Assembly (NCBI RefSeq): GCF_011397635.1 | Contig: NC_064769.1 | Span: forward strand, 18,617,207-18,681,206 | DNA from: Epinephelus fuscoguttatus | Taxonomy: Eukaryota; Chordata; Actinopteri; Perciformes; Serranidae | DNA: 64,000 bases | Direction: 5' to 3' | Shown: in pieces, positions 40,001-50,640 of the stretch | Layout of the letters: each line of letters begins with the position of its first letter | Position numbering within the stretch: the first letter of the stretch is position 1 | Notes under the pieces: model-generated | Told to the model about the DNA's origin: nothing | The model's input: the letters and a program-made list of their open reading frames with translations, nothing else | Database searches by the model: none | Translations under genes and position numbers: made by a program

Positions 40001-43000
40001 CCCTCCACAAAATGTTATTAAACCATCATCTAAATGAGAAAAGTGTCCTCTAGCTCAGGGAGCAAAATCTGCTTTTTAACATAGTGTGGTTCTTGTCATG
40101 TCAGGGACACAGAAATGGGCATTTGCAGTCCCAGACCATATTCTTCTGAAACATAGCCTTAAACCAATGATGTGCTGCCAAGGTTATCAGTGCAGAGACT
40201 TGGCTTATTAGCCTGAACAGGCTTTCCCAGAGGCAGGGCAGGCTCACGCATCACCAGTCACATTTCATTTGAACGCTGTTCCAAAAGGGCACCCGCTTTC
40301 CCACGTCAAGAGCGACCTCTAGCTTTCCACCAAAACAGGGATTTCCTGTGAATGCCTCATTATGTTTTATGAACTTAACTTAAACACCCTTTGAAATATA
40401 CAGTTTGGGGGAAAGGTCTAAACTACTTTCAGTTAATTATGTCATTGCATTTGCCTTTTTCTCTCACTGGTGTTTCAGGCTAAATGAATAGCTTCTCCAG
40501 TGTGATGCTGCCCTGCTCTGTGATGACTGGCCCAGCCCTGTTACATAAAATTACTGTTGGTGTAGGCCGGATATGAGCTCCTGTGGACAGAAATAAAAGA
40601 AATAGCACATTTTTCATTTGGTGCTTGTTGTTAAATGGTCAAATAGATCTAATTTACTCAGTGCAGACTAAAATTGAGCCACATTTATTGACTGAAAAGT
40701 TTTGCCAAATTCTGATTTAAAGCCATGTAACCTACAGACAGGTTGTTGCTCTACATTTATAAGCTGTAAATTCAAAATTATATACATATATTTTAGGCAC
40801 AGTTAACCAAATAGAACTGCCGAAGTCCTCGAAGGTGCTATCTTTTATTTTGTGCGCACAAGTTAATTGACTTGTTCCCAAGTTATTATCTTGTTCCCAC
40901 AAGTTAGTTGGCTTGAATACACAAAAATAAAAATATCACCTCTCTGGACTTTAGGGGCTACACCAAATTTTAATAACTTTACACATAGAGATAAGCCACA
41001 GAGCATCCAGCTACACTAGCTTACTGGTATGGGTGACGTTAGCATTAACATTAGCCTGGCTAATTTCTTAAAATAAAATATCCTTTATCAAAACTAAAAG
41101 AAGGCATAATGGTGGAGCTGTTTCCACAGTAATATATTTACTAGCCAATGTGCTGCTTTGTGACTCATCTACTTCATTGAGATGATAAATTATAACAGGG
41201 AACTTGCAATGTTTGTTTGAAAATTAGCATTTGGTTATTGCAATGTTAACCACCCCCAAATGCCCATTTGAATATCAATTAGTCCCACTCACCGTGTGTT
41301 ACCTTGAATTCATGATGAAACTTTGTTTTTCTCACCCGCCTCCACAGTGAATGGAGAATCCATTCCATTCTTCATGAATTGAAGTAATCAACGTTCGCAT
41401 TTAACAACAGTAAAACTATATCAAAGTATCTATTTACAAACTCTCACACAGCTTGTGCAGTGTAATATAAGTCTTATTTATCCAGTCGGATGCTCAGTAC
41501 TTCCCATACAAATGCAGTTTTCGACTAAAAACACTAAGTACAAACCCTTGGTATGCTCAGGGTGCACTACTCCTGCATGTAAATGTTTTATATTGTAATG
41601 TTTTAGTTAAAAATGCATGTATTTGAGAAGCACTGAGTCTAGGACTGGGTAAATGAGACTTGGATTATACCTCACAATATGTGAGAGTTTGTAAATGAAT
41701 GTTTTGATATGGTTTGCTCTTGTTAAAGGCAGACCCAGTTTACTTAAGTCATTAAAGGTGCTTGCCTTTTTTGGATTCTCCATTCACCATGGAGGCATGC
41801 AAGAACAACAACAAAGTTTTCTTCACAAATTCAAGATAACACACAGTGAGGAACTGATATACATGGTCACTTTGTGGGTGAGGTATTCCTTTAACTAGCT
41901 AACTGAGCAGTTTTGAACAGTGGCGTAAGGTGCACACTATTATGCACATATTGTCTTGTCACATAATCAGAGACTTGACATTGGCTAACATCAACATACA
42001 AATTACCCAGCAATCATCACTGCATACCTGCATATGACAAAAAATATCAAATAAATTAAGAAATGAAGATGTTATTAATGTAATTTAACAATTTTAATTA
42101 TTGATTTACAGTTATGGAATAAGCATAATTTTCTTGTAGATGCTACTGACTGTTGTACAACAGAAAAATAAACATGTGATGGGTTTACCTTTCTCAAGAG
42201 CATATATAGCAAATGGCACTGTTTTTAATTCAATGACAGTTCGTCTTTGAACACATGCATATTTTCAAGGTGGTAATCACTCAACACATTGTGGGAGGGC
42301 CCACTCTCTATGGGCCCCAGTGCAACCACACTGCCTGCACTGTCTATATTTATGCCCCATTTTCTGAATCTCTCTGTGGCAAAACATACTTTAATTTCAT
42401 AGAGGAACCCTGTAGTTCCTTATTGAACCATTTTAATGAGAGAAATTTCAAGAGTATATAATTTAATTCTGAAATGACTGAACTCACAGATGGCAAACGC
42501 AGGCTGTTATTACAGGCTGACACAGGTTTCCAAAACTGATTTACAGCTGTTATCGATTTTTCTCTTTCTGTATTTCCAAGACTCGTCTTTGCAACACCTT
42601 CTCCATGATTCTAATTTATCCTACAGATGTATATTCCAGCTTAGAGCCAAATGATAGAGTTGGAGATGGAAAAGGGCCTGTTGTGGAAAGAGACACCCTC
42701 CAGGTAATCTGCTGTTTGAATGTAATGAATTCCTTTGTATTTTTTTACATTGTGCTCACAGACTTCATTACCTGTCCCTAGTATGGAGAAGCAGAGATTG
42801 TAAATGTTGTTTTACAGGATCTTGTTAAAAAAAAATGATTGCTTTCCAGTGACTTGCATTTGTAACTGTCAGTGTTTTCCCTGCAAACTGACACTAACAC
42901 CGTCTGTTTGCATATTTCTTTACCTAGGCGATAAGTGAGAGAAAACACTTCATCAGAGCTGGCAGGCCTGCAGTGGGCCTCATGGATAACAAACCTCCAC

Positions 43001-43020
43001 CACTGGACTCCTGGGTGTAA
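19030..43020 (+). CDS. arvcf: ARVCF armadillo-repeat catenin (delta-catenin/p120 family), 16 coding exons
   Basis: Coding exons: 19030-19050, 23436-23612, 26279-26895, 29901-30379, 30466-30649, 30739-30856, 32070-32238, 33270-33287, 33432-33503, 35383-35510, 36403-36553, 36643-36835, 39339-39450, 39889-39976, 42627-42703, 42928-43020. They total 2697 nt, in frame, 898 aa (human about 962). Residues 1-271 are acidic and Ser/Thr/Pro-rich, with a YGSLSRATL stretch like the human N-terminal region. Armadillo repeats run from DPRWRDP (about residue 318) to about 810. Diagnostic ARVCF blocks are [37 protein letters not shown] and [12 protein letters not shown]4 and CTNND2 differ at these places. 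The protein ends in DSWV, a PDZ-binding tail shared by ARVCF, PKP4 and CTNND2. The family binds the cadherin juxtamembrane domain at adherens junctions and also enters the nucleus. All introns are GT-AG. The N-terminal coiled coil of long human isoforms is absent. The exon 1-2 assignment is the least certain part. Confidence 0.93.
21535..22326 (+). mobile_element. Foldback TTAA element, family 1, copy C (most complete palindrome)
   Basis: A 792-bp element in the first arvcf intron. The left end TTTA-GAGGGACAG and right end CTGTCCC-TTTAA are inverted. The arms pair over about 300 bp: for example GATAATCCACAGACC near 21760 has its inverted match GGTCTGTGGATTATC near 22061, and GATGGCACTCAGC near 21661 matches GCTGAGTGCCATC near 22160. 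The unpaired centre is roughly 21860-21985. There is no transposase ORF. Confidence 0.8.
24580..24875 (+). repeat. Teleost SINE-like dispersed repeat
   Basis: TAGACTGCGCTTGTATAACG through GGAGCCACAGCTGCCCC, with blocks ACCACTCAAAGCAC, AGCAATTTGGGGTTCAGTATC and GATGACCCGCTCTGCCT. This is a very common repeat in fish genomes, recognised from memory. Two reverse-orientation copies are nested inside foldback elements at 5911-6110 and 34524-34765. Confidence 0.7.
27370..27790. repeat. Dispersed repeat, left member of an inverted pair in arvcf intron 3
   Basis: The blocks GTATGAGACGTACC, GTGGAAGTGAAGG, GGGTCAAACAAACTCCGGAC, CATGTGACATTACATTAGG and CTAAACCTAACCACC have reverse-complement counterparts at 29050-29420. 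It resembles a widespread fish repeat. It lies between arvcf exons 3 and 4. Confidence 0.65.
29050..29420. repeat. Dispersed repeat, right member of the inverted pair
   Basis: TTAGGTTTAGCCACC, TCATGTGACATACTAGC, GTTTGTTTGACCCATTC, GACTTTCTTGTTCTTTATA and CACCTCTGTGTGTCAGTGTC match the reverse complement of 27370-27790, with moderate divergence. The two copies are about 1.3 kb apart. Confidence 0.65.
31176..31861. mobile_element. TTAA-flanked inverted-repeat element, family 3
   Basis: TTAA at 31176-31179 and at 31858-31861. The ends are inverted: CTATTTTCCCATGTTTTTTGTC on the left matches GACACAAAAACATGGGAAAATA on the right. Internal segments also pair, for example TGTGTAACCAAGTCTC near 31338 with GACTTGGTTACACAC near 31545. 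It is 686 bp long, in the intron between arvcf exons 6 and 7, with no ORF. Confidence 0.7.
33270..33287 (+). CDS. arvcf: 18-nt in-frame microexon of arvcf (EEWFNQ region)
   Basis: An 18-nt exon lies between AG at 33268-33269 and GTCAGT at 33288. With its split codons it encodes EEWFNQ, matching EEWFHQ in human ARVCF between armadillo repeats. It is a multiple of three and is flanked by phase-1 introns on both sides, so skipping it keeps the frame. This is what a cassette microexon needs. It lies in the loop insertion following the CFGGKRPK segment. Actual alternative use cannot be seen from genomic sequence. Confidence 0.85.
34355..35302 (+). mobile_element. Foldback TTAA element, family 1, copy D
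   Basis: The left end TTAA-AGGAACAGTTCACC is at 34355. The right end GTGAACCATCCC-TTTA is at about 35302, only 80 bp before arvcf exon 10. It shares all arm blocks with copy C (for example GATAATCCACAGACCTTG). A SINE-like insert is nested at about 34524-34765. Confidence 0.75.
34524..34765 (-). repeat. SINE-like repeat nested in foldback copy D
   Basis: CAGGAGGTAGAGTGGGTCATC, GTTCTATCCCTGGCTCC and AACCTCAAATTGCTCC match the insert at 5911-6110 and the reverse complement of 24580-24875. The right junction with the arm (ATACATTTGAAAAACTC) is the same as in copy A. Confidence 0.65.
37009..37339. mobile_element. Short hAT-like MITE with 8-bp target duplication
   Basis: The left end TAGTGGTTCCCAACTGGTC and right end GACCAACCAGGTGGGAACCACTG are inverted. 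It is flanked by TTCTAGTA (37001-37008) and CTCTAGTG (37340-37347), an 8-bp duplication with two mismatches. It is 331 bp long, in the intron after arvcf exon 12. Confidence 0.75.
38175..38206. repeat. (CAAA)n microsatellite
   Basis: About eight tandem CAAA units in an arvcf intron. Confidence 0.95.
38388..38799. mobile_element. TTAA-type MITE, family 4
   Basis: The right end AAAATCCTGCATAGTATGTC-TTTAA is the inverted match of the left end AAGGTATACAATGCAGGATT. The left target site has decayed to CTAA. A TTAAAGACATACTATGCAGG terminus is familiar in fish MITEs from memory. The short ORFs inside are not genes. Confidence 0.6.
41270..41894. mobile_element. Palindromic TTAA element, family 5, left end truncated
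   Basis: The right end GAGGTATTCC-TTTAA is at 41894. The arms pair: CACCGTGTGTTACCTTGAATT near 41291 with AATTCAAGATAACACACAGTG near 41828, and ACAAACTCTCACACA near 41436 with TATGTGAGAGTTTGTAAATG near 41678. The left terminus with its TTAA is not found. It lies in the intron between arvcf exons 14 and 15. Confidence 0.65.
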
Positions 43021-43900
43021 ACATGACAACGCAGCCAGCCAAACATGGTTAAATCCTGTAGAGACACTCTCAACTGGTGAAATATGGATTTGCGCCATTT
43101 GCTCATTCTTGTACAGACAGAGAAAACACATTCAATTAAAAATAACTTCCTTTGTTTACAGGAAAAAAAATGTGCCAAACATTTACATGTATTTATTATG
43201 GAGATTCTTTGGCAGATGATTTAATAGATTTTGTCATTTAGGATGATATGCTGTATGTCTGAAACTCACAAAGAATTATGTATGACATCTGAAATAGCCT
43301 AAATATGCAAACTGTGGTGAATCATGACTCCAAAGAATATATGACATGTACAATTTGAATTTTACTGCTACACAAGTACGAGATAATTTATAATACTTCT
43401 AGTTTGTCAAGCTTAAGGCTTAAAGTGACACGTGGATCTGTTGTTGTCCATCCCCATGGGTTCTGGGCTGAGAAGATTCTCATATGAAATAATTTTAAAA
43501 ACATTTTTTGGTCTGTGTTTGAGATAATTAGGATTAGGGCTATCGTTGGCCTAGTCATCAAAAACATCCAAATGATTTGGAATTCAGTTTATTCTTGACA
43601 AAAACCTGCCATCACACTAGACTGTGCGGTCATTAGTAAATCCTCTCTATTCCATTTGTTTCATGATAGGCAAAATGGGATTGTAAATGTGTAACAAAGG
43701 ACTGTTAATATTCTAAATGAAGGTATTTATATTGTAATATTTATTGTAATACCCATGTTATTAATTAAAGGTTATTGATGTGCATTAGCTAATACCGGTA
43801 AGTGATCCTACATTCTATACAACTCTGCTTTGCAGTGGTCCTTTTTGCATTGCGATGTTGAATGAAAAATGAAAATAAATGATGTGCATAATTTCTCATT
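43021..43900 (+). other. arvcf: arvcf 3' UTR, approximate
   Basis: AT-rich non-coding sequence follows the TAA at 43018-43020. The first well-placed AATAAA is at 43874-43879 and is followed by T-rich and GT-containing sequence, so cleavage near 43900 is plausible. A later AATAAA at 44479-44484 could serve a longer form. The end point is inferred. Confidence 0.5.
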
Positions 43901-44639
43901 TTTATATGTATTCTCTTTTTGTATTGCAGACTGGATTTTACACTGTGCTTCATTTTATTCGTGGGTAACTAAGTGTACTACTAAACAGCACCCACTGGCT
44001 ACTTAAACAACCCCACTTTTATGTGTCCTGAACAAGCTTATATTAATAGATAAAGCAATTAAGTGTCCTTGTAAGTGTCCTTATAAGTTGTCCTTAGTGC
44101 ATCTAGTGAATTGTGGATATTCTTCTTTCAAACATTTTTATGGTTGTCTGATGTACATGTGTTCACAACCAGGGCAATTTTTCCTATTATTTACACTACA
44201 CAAAGTATACACAAGACACTGTACAACATGATAAACAAATTTCATGTATGAGGACTTGAACTTTAACGTGACTTAACCTCTTCAACTTCACCCCTCCCTC
44301 CAATATACCTATTTTTATCTTTTTTTTTAAGGGGGACAGAGGTCTTAATGGGGAAACAGCAGTTCAACAGTAGATACCACATAGAAGTAGAATACATCAT
44401 ATGAAAAGTCGGATCCTGAATATTAATTTAAGATGCAGCTCTGCACTGTGTGTCAAGTTTTTCTAGTCATGAATATGTAATAAACATTGTGTCCTGGTTA
44501 GGTACCTATACAAACTTTTAAAATTTAGACCTTATGGGGGCTTAGAACATTATTATGGAAGTATATGATGGCCATTGTCATGCTCCATTGTGTCTCATAA
44601 GTTGTTGCAGCACTTTTGGGATGGATACCTCTTGTTACT

Positions 44640-45330
44640 CAGATTTACTGCTAAATTTAAGAAGCCACAGTAAGATACCAAGACCTTAGGAAACACCACC
44701 GAAAAATCCATGCTGTGATTTGGTATTGAAACTTTTGACATTTGGAGATTTTGGTAAGGACTGCATTTTTCAGCAACTGGAGGGTGAGCACTTCTGTTCT
44801 GGAAAATGGAACTGTCTAGTTTTGTGTTTGGAAAGTTTCATGAGGCTGTGATTATCCTAGATATCACAACAGGTCATTTTACACAGTGAGTTCAACTTAC
44901 GAAAAAACAGGTCTTACTACATGGAATGGCTACTGTGGTGACTAACATCATCACACATGAGTAAAATTGGGGTCATTGAATTCACAAGAACCTCAGCTTT
45001 CTAGTCACACCTAATGTATGCAATACAATGGGTGAAAATAACACATTTGTACTACATGAGAATAGCTACATGGGACTAGCATAAAGTGCCCACAGAACCC
45101 ATTTTCACACAGATATCTTGAGGTCAAAGGTCAAGGTATCCCTTGCTAACGTTTAGCCCAACTTTTGGAGCCCCCTGACCTTTCTGACAAGCTTGAAATG
45201 GTTGGTACTAAAGGCCAGTGGATTCCTTAGGTCTTCTTGTTTCATATGATAGCATCTTCACTCTAGCTTTAAAACTCAGCCCACTAGGCATCAGCACAAC
45301 TGCAAATGTGGGTCATATTGGGGTTAAATG
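44640..45330. repeat. Probable dispersed teleost repeat between arvcf and bmp10
   Basis: The blocks AGGTCAAAGGTCAAGG, GACAAGCTTGAAATGGTTGGTA and GTGGATTCCTTAGGTCTTC are familiar from a repeat widespread in percomorph fish. This is recognised from memory only. No ORF is present. Confidence 0.5.
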
Positions 45331-47038
45331 CCAGTTTGCTGCATTTGTCAGCTGTAAAAGATTTCTGGCACTCAGTGCAATGATATGCAAGCTTTCACAG
45401 TAGTCTAACAGAGCTCCAAAAAGGCCACATCGGTGCCAAATTGCAGGTGCATTAGCCAAAAATACACTGACAAATTTATTTAATTATGCAAGGGGAGCAG
45501 ACTGGAAAACACGTTCAACTCCCGGTCGTTACAAACAGAAAATAACTAACAAAAATATGGCATAAAACCTACTGTAATATGACCCAGAAGCTATCGCAAT
45601 AGTGTTCAGATTGCTTTGTCTACCCCCCAGTATATACCCAGTTCTTTGCAAATATGAGAACATTGCAATGCAAAGACATAACATTGATATGTAGAAACAA
45701 AAGCAGCTCATTTTAACTTTGAATTTCTGATTGAATATTTCATAAATCACAGACTTGGCAAAAAGTGTTTGACAATATTTGGTTTATACATGCACTATCA
45801 ATGCATGTCACAGTTGTAACATAATGATAGTGATGAATCATTTTCTGTGAACATCTTGCTTTGTTTATATTCATATTTCCTTTCTATTTAGGACCACATA
45901 AATATGTTTAGTGCATTTATACCCCCAGACAAGCTGTCAGGACATTCATGTAACCTCATATCTGCAGTAGCCATGAGGAGCTATTATGAACTTATGAACT
46001 TGTATGTTGCACACAGCCACCGAGAGGGCTGAAATGTGTTGGCATTAGTCATGTTTCCTCCTGCGGGCTGCAGGGCTCACTTACATAAGTGGTGACATTT
46101 TAGATAGGCTGCACGCTGAGGATTCATATATGTATATGTCTCATATACATTAATCAAGCTAGATGAAATTTCTTATGCCACACTAATCTGTAGTTACGTA
46201 TATTTCATCGCTTTTTATTTGTTGTCATTTGTTTAAGTGGGTGTACGATGAAATGATGGTGATGATTGCATATGCGAGCTGTCAGACAGCTGCTATTAGG
46301 ACACAAAACCAGCAATTAGCTAAAAGGGTATGCAAATGAGATCAAATCAGTTCCCTTCACAACCTAATGAAAATGTTTAATTCAATTTAAGATGAGGAGG
46401 CAGAAGTACACATATTGAGTCTACACTGGCCTCTTGTGGAGATTGCAAAGCATAAATTAACAATATTGTTAATTGGTAATTGATTTTCTGCTTTAGAAGG
46501 GGTAATAGTTCTCACAATTAAGTTTCTGCGTTTGATTTGTTCACATTTTGGTGAAGTTAAGTGCAAGAACTTCACAATCTCTAATCCATCAGTATTCTTT
46601 ATAAATAAATCATCACGGTTAAATCTTTTGATTTCAGCAGTGCTGCATATTGCAGCTCATAAATGAACTGTCATAAATCTACTGTAAGGCAAGTTTTGTG
46701 GTTAATCAGGAGAAAAGCATACATCACAACGAGACAGAATATCAGTGGAAATATGGATAGTCATAAGTTCCTGGCGGGGAGAGAGAGAGGAGGGCCGAGC
46801 AGGGCCTTAGTGACATCTCCAAACATGTCAGCACAGCACATTGGACAGCACAGCCCTGCCCTCAGAACCAAACCTCAAGATCAACAAGGGCAAAGCTGTG
46901 TTCTCGTTGCCCCTGTTGTCCTTTAACAAGTCCCTCCACGAAAGGTTGAACCGATTGCAGGTGTCCTCTCCAACGGATCCATCCCGCCTTCTCATCTGAT
47001 ATTCAATCTTTGGATTTAAACCTTTCCTCCTCTCCACC
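45331..47038. other. Gene-free spacer and 5' flank of bmp10
   Basis: No exon or clear repeat was recognised. The bmp10 promoter and 5' UTR should lie in the last few hundred bases, but no TATA box could be assigned with confidence. Confidence 0.4.
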
Positions 47039-48745
47039 ATGACCGTTTCAGTCAGCTCCAACCTTGGCTTTGTCCGCTCTCTGAATGTCCTGCTTCTGAT
47101 GTTGACTGGTTTGAGCTTGAGCAGTCCCATCAGGTCTCCTGAGAGCCATCACAGGGTATCAGTCGGTAGGGATGTGGGTGATAATCCGCTACTTGATGCA
47201 CAGGACTTTCTGAGCCAGTTTCTGTCCACAATGAACCTCACAGAGCTGAGGCCCCAGGCCAGGCCCCTCGCTGCCCGTAAGGAGCCACCAGAGTACATGC
47301 TGGAGCTGTACAACCGATTTGCCAATGACCGCACTGCTGTGCCCTCAGCCAACGTTGTGCGCAGTTTCAAGAACGAAGGTAGAAACTTGTTTTTGTTCAA
47401 CAAAACATAGAATTTTGGGAAATGTATATATTGCATAAAAAATTAAAGCTTTGTTTTGCAGTTTTTAAAGGTTTCGTGCAAAGTGATTTATAGAAGTCAA
47501 AGTGCTATAAATCTGGAAGTGTTAGTAGTTTTTGGAGCTTTGGAAATGTATAAGTTATATGGTTTGAAGAAACCAAAAACATCTGTCATGTGTATTTGAT
47601 ACAAGGGTACATTTTAATATTTAACATAGTTTAACTTGATTTTTGATCACAGAAACATACAAAATGCATTGAGACACATTATTGATGTTTTGATTTCAGA
47701 TTCCTCCCCCTTCAGTGTAACGGCCAGGGGTGTCAGGATACATCCCCTGCTTTTCAACATCTCAATACGCCACAGTGAACACATAACAATAGCTGAGCTT
47801 CGCCTTTTCACCCTGTTCCAGAAGGCCCAGAGACCAAATGTTGGCATTGACTGCAAGGTGACCATATACAAAATACACGAGGGCGTACTTTGGACAAAAG
47901 AGGTGGGGAAAGAAGGGAGAAGGAGGGATAAAGAGGAGGTGGTGGAGATGAAGGATTTGGAGGAACTGGTGACAAAGCATATCCATGCCAAAGATAACAG
48001 CTGGGTGTCGTTTGACCTGACTCATGTGGTTGCACTCTGGCGGAAGTCAGGCTGTGCAACTCACAGATTGGAGGTTCATATTGCAAATCTGGGGTCAGAA
48101 GAGGAAGAGGCCAGGCAGGAGGTCACAGAACAGGGCCAGAGGTTGGTTGAGGTTGATATCGACAGGAGCTTGGATGGGAAACACAATGCGGTGATGATTG
48201 TATTCTCAGACGATCAGAGCAGAGACCACAAACAGGATAAACAAGAGCTCAACCAGATGATCGAACATGAGAATGACCTTCCTGAAAACGTGGGCCGGCG
48301 CCAGCAAGCTTTCTGGGAGCACGTTAATCACAACGCCAACCAGGACGAGCTGGACAAACAGTCCCTGGTGCAGCTGCAGTCCAACGTTATCTATGACACG
48401 CCTCCCCGAATCCGTCGCAATGTTAAGAGCGAGCCCTGCAAGAGGACCCCACTCTTTGTGGATTTTAAAGACATTGGCTGGGATACGTGGATCATCCAGC
48501 CTGTGGGCTACGAGGCGTATGAGTGCAACGGCGTGTGCAACCCACCAATGACCTCTGAGGTCTCGCCTACCAAACATGCCATAGTGCAGACACTGCTGAG
48601 TGTTAAGAGCCCAGAGAGGGCATCGCGTGCCTGCTGTGTACCCACTAAGTTAGAGCCCATCTCACTCCTTTATCACGATAACGAGGTGATCACATTCAAC
48701 CACAAGTATGAGGGAATGGTGGTGGCGGAGTGTGGCTGTAGATAG
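47039..48745 (+). CDS. bmp10: Bone morphogenetic protein 10 preproprotein, two coding exons
   Basis: Exons 47039-47378 and 47700-48745 join in frame to give 461 aa (human BMP10 is 424). The ATG is in a strong Kozak context (CCACC before it). Residues about 10-29 form a hydrophobic signal peptide. The TGF-beta propeptide follows, including [16 protein letters not shown] and [20 protein letters not shown] furin-type site RIRR (residues 350-353, codons 48407-48418) releases a 108-aa mature domain (48419-48742) with seven cysteines in the cystine-knot pattern. Mature-domain matches CKRTPL, GYEAYEC, TKHAI and [12 protein letters not shown] favour BMP10 over GDF2/BMP9. BMP10 is a secreted ligand for ALK1-type receptors in heart and endothelium. 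The gene sits between arvcf and smad4. Teleosts can carry a bmp10 and a bmp10-like copy, and I cannot tell which this is. Confidence 0.93.
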
Positions 48746-50640
48746 TCTTGAACACTAGAGATAGAGACTGTGCTATCTACTTATCTTCTCATGTGCTTGT
48801 TTCCACAGTATCTAAGATCTCATACAGTGGTGTGTAAACTAGATTTATAGCTGTAAATTAGGGATGGACACAAATCTGTGCTAAATGATGTACATTTGTA
48901 ATTGTATAAAGGTGAAATAGTTCTAATTATATTAGTGTAGAATATAAATTTGTCTGTCATGATTTATTATAATTATTTGAGTCGGAGTTTTGTATTTTGC
49001 TTTTGGGTAAGTTCCACACTTCATTGTAAACTACAGGCCATATTCTTGCACAGATGGCATCAGCGCCATGCGACACAGTGACGGATAAAAGAAAAAGAAA
49101 GAAGATTCTGACAGCAGATGTCTGAGTATTCTTGTAAAAATCTCTCTCCACTTTATTCAGATGAAGCGAGCTCCATGTCATTAGGGGCGAGTCAAAAGGT
49201 TAAACTCTGCAGCACTGATATCAGTTACCATAACAACCTTTTGAATAATTTGGAAATAGGTCTGCGTGTGTGAGATCTAAGCACAAATGATGTACTCTGA
49301 GTGCAAAGTTTCAAGGTACAGTGTCTGACAAAAGCGCTTGCGCTTTGGGTTATTTCAGTTCAGGTGCTGGAACAGAATACACTTAATAGACTGAATCTTC
49401 CACATACTATCTTATTGCAAAATCTAAATGTAGTATCATTGATTTTTCACCACAGGCCTTTCTCAGAACTTTCTTTTTTTCATCTACATTTTGCTCTGGC
49501 AGAAATTATTCCTAATACACAAGTCAAGGAGTTCCATCTTATTCAAGCTGATTTGAAATATTGGCATTTTAGGATATATTACGATGATTTGCACTACTGA
49601 TAGGATGCTGTGTGTTTTTTAAAATATGAAAAGTCTCTTATTTCAATTGTAATTGAATCACAGTCTTGCCAAGATGCTTTTTAAGTAGATATACATGCTG
49701 CAGATTTGTAAATGGTATCATTTGTTTCTGCGCCCTGTGGCATGTTGGAGGCACTGAAACGTTTTAAAGAATGTGACATTTTTCTTCTTATTTGCTTGCC
49801 AAACTTGCAGAAAAATATATTTTCGCTGGCTTTTGACCAGGAGAGGATTTTCACGGTGTCTCGGAGCACTTCGGGGCTTCTTGTCTGAAAAATGAACAAT
49901 TTCTCCTACCTAACGTTGCTGTCAACTGCTGTGAATTCTCTCTTCACGCCCCAGCCATTCATATCCTGCTTTTGGTTCTCACACCAATATTAATGTTATT
50001 ATGGGTTGGAAAAATAAAATATCTGAAAACAAATATAGTCACTGAGCAACTTCTGATCTCTTGTGCACCCTCATTTATTGTCAGGTAATCACAGCATTCC
50101 CTACCTAACAACCTTAATCCCCATCCCTCTAGCGTCACATGCCTGGAGGGCCTCTCTCTGCCCGCTCCCATGCCATAGTGATAACGAGGTGTCAGAGCCT
50201 GGAGTCTTGTAGACCGTCACTCAGGATGAGACGCCACTCCAAGTGGTAGCGTTTGTTAGAAGGTGGTGTCAGATTCCTGGTCTCCAACACCAACATGCTC
50301 TATTGACAATCCTGCCATCAGGTTGCTCGGTGCCCTCTGAACCCTCCCACTTCCTTTTTCTGACACGGGCATGCTGCACGCTCTTATCAAGGCCACAGCA
50401 ACAGTACTACAGATGGAAAAAATACATGTCACATCATCACCTAGCTTCTGCTGTTAACAGTCGGAAGCAGATAACAATAATGGAATAACACTGTGGAACT
50501 TTCTAACTCAATAGGATCCTCACTCAGCACGCGGATTTACATAGGCCAAGTGTGCAGGGCAGAGATATCGACTCACAGTAAACAAATTGATTCCCCAGGG
50601 TGAAACTTATTGAGAATAAAGTTTCAAAATGTAGAAAATA
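48746..50640 (+). other. bmp10 3' UTR and downstream sequence, end uncertain
   Basis: Non-coding AT-rich sequence follows the bmp10 stop. AATAAA hexamers occur at 50013-50018 and 50615-50620, but neither is clearly the real 3' end. No other exon or repeat was recognised here. Confidence 0.3.

Noticed and set aside
19030-43020. Assignment of the armadillo gene to pkp4 or ctnnd2, which share the DSWV end
   Set aside because: The blocks [25 protein letters not shown] and TLDLPKRTE match ARVCF and differ clearly from PKP4 and CTNND2.
47647-48577. Antisense ORFs of 87-123 aa opposite bmp10 exon 2
   Set aside because: They are shadows of the bmp10 coding frame, with no independent evidence.
47039-48745. 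Assignment of the BMP gene to gdf2 (bmp9)
   Set aside because: The mature domain has BMP10-type [17 protein letters not shown] and TKLEPIS rather than the GDF2 versions.
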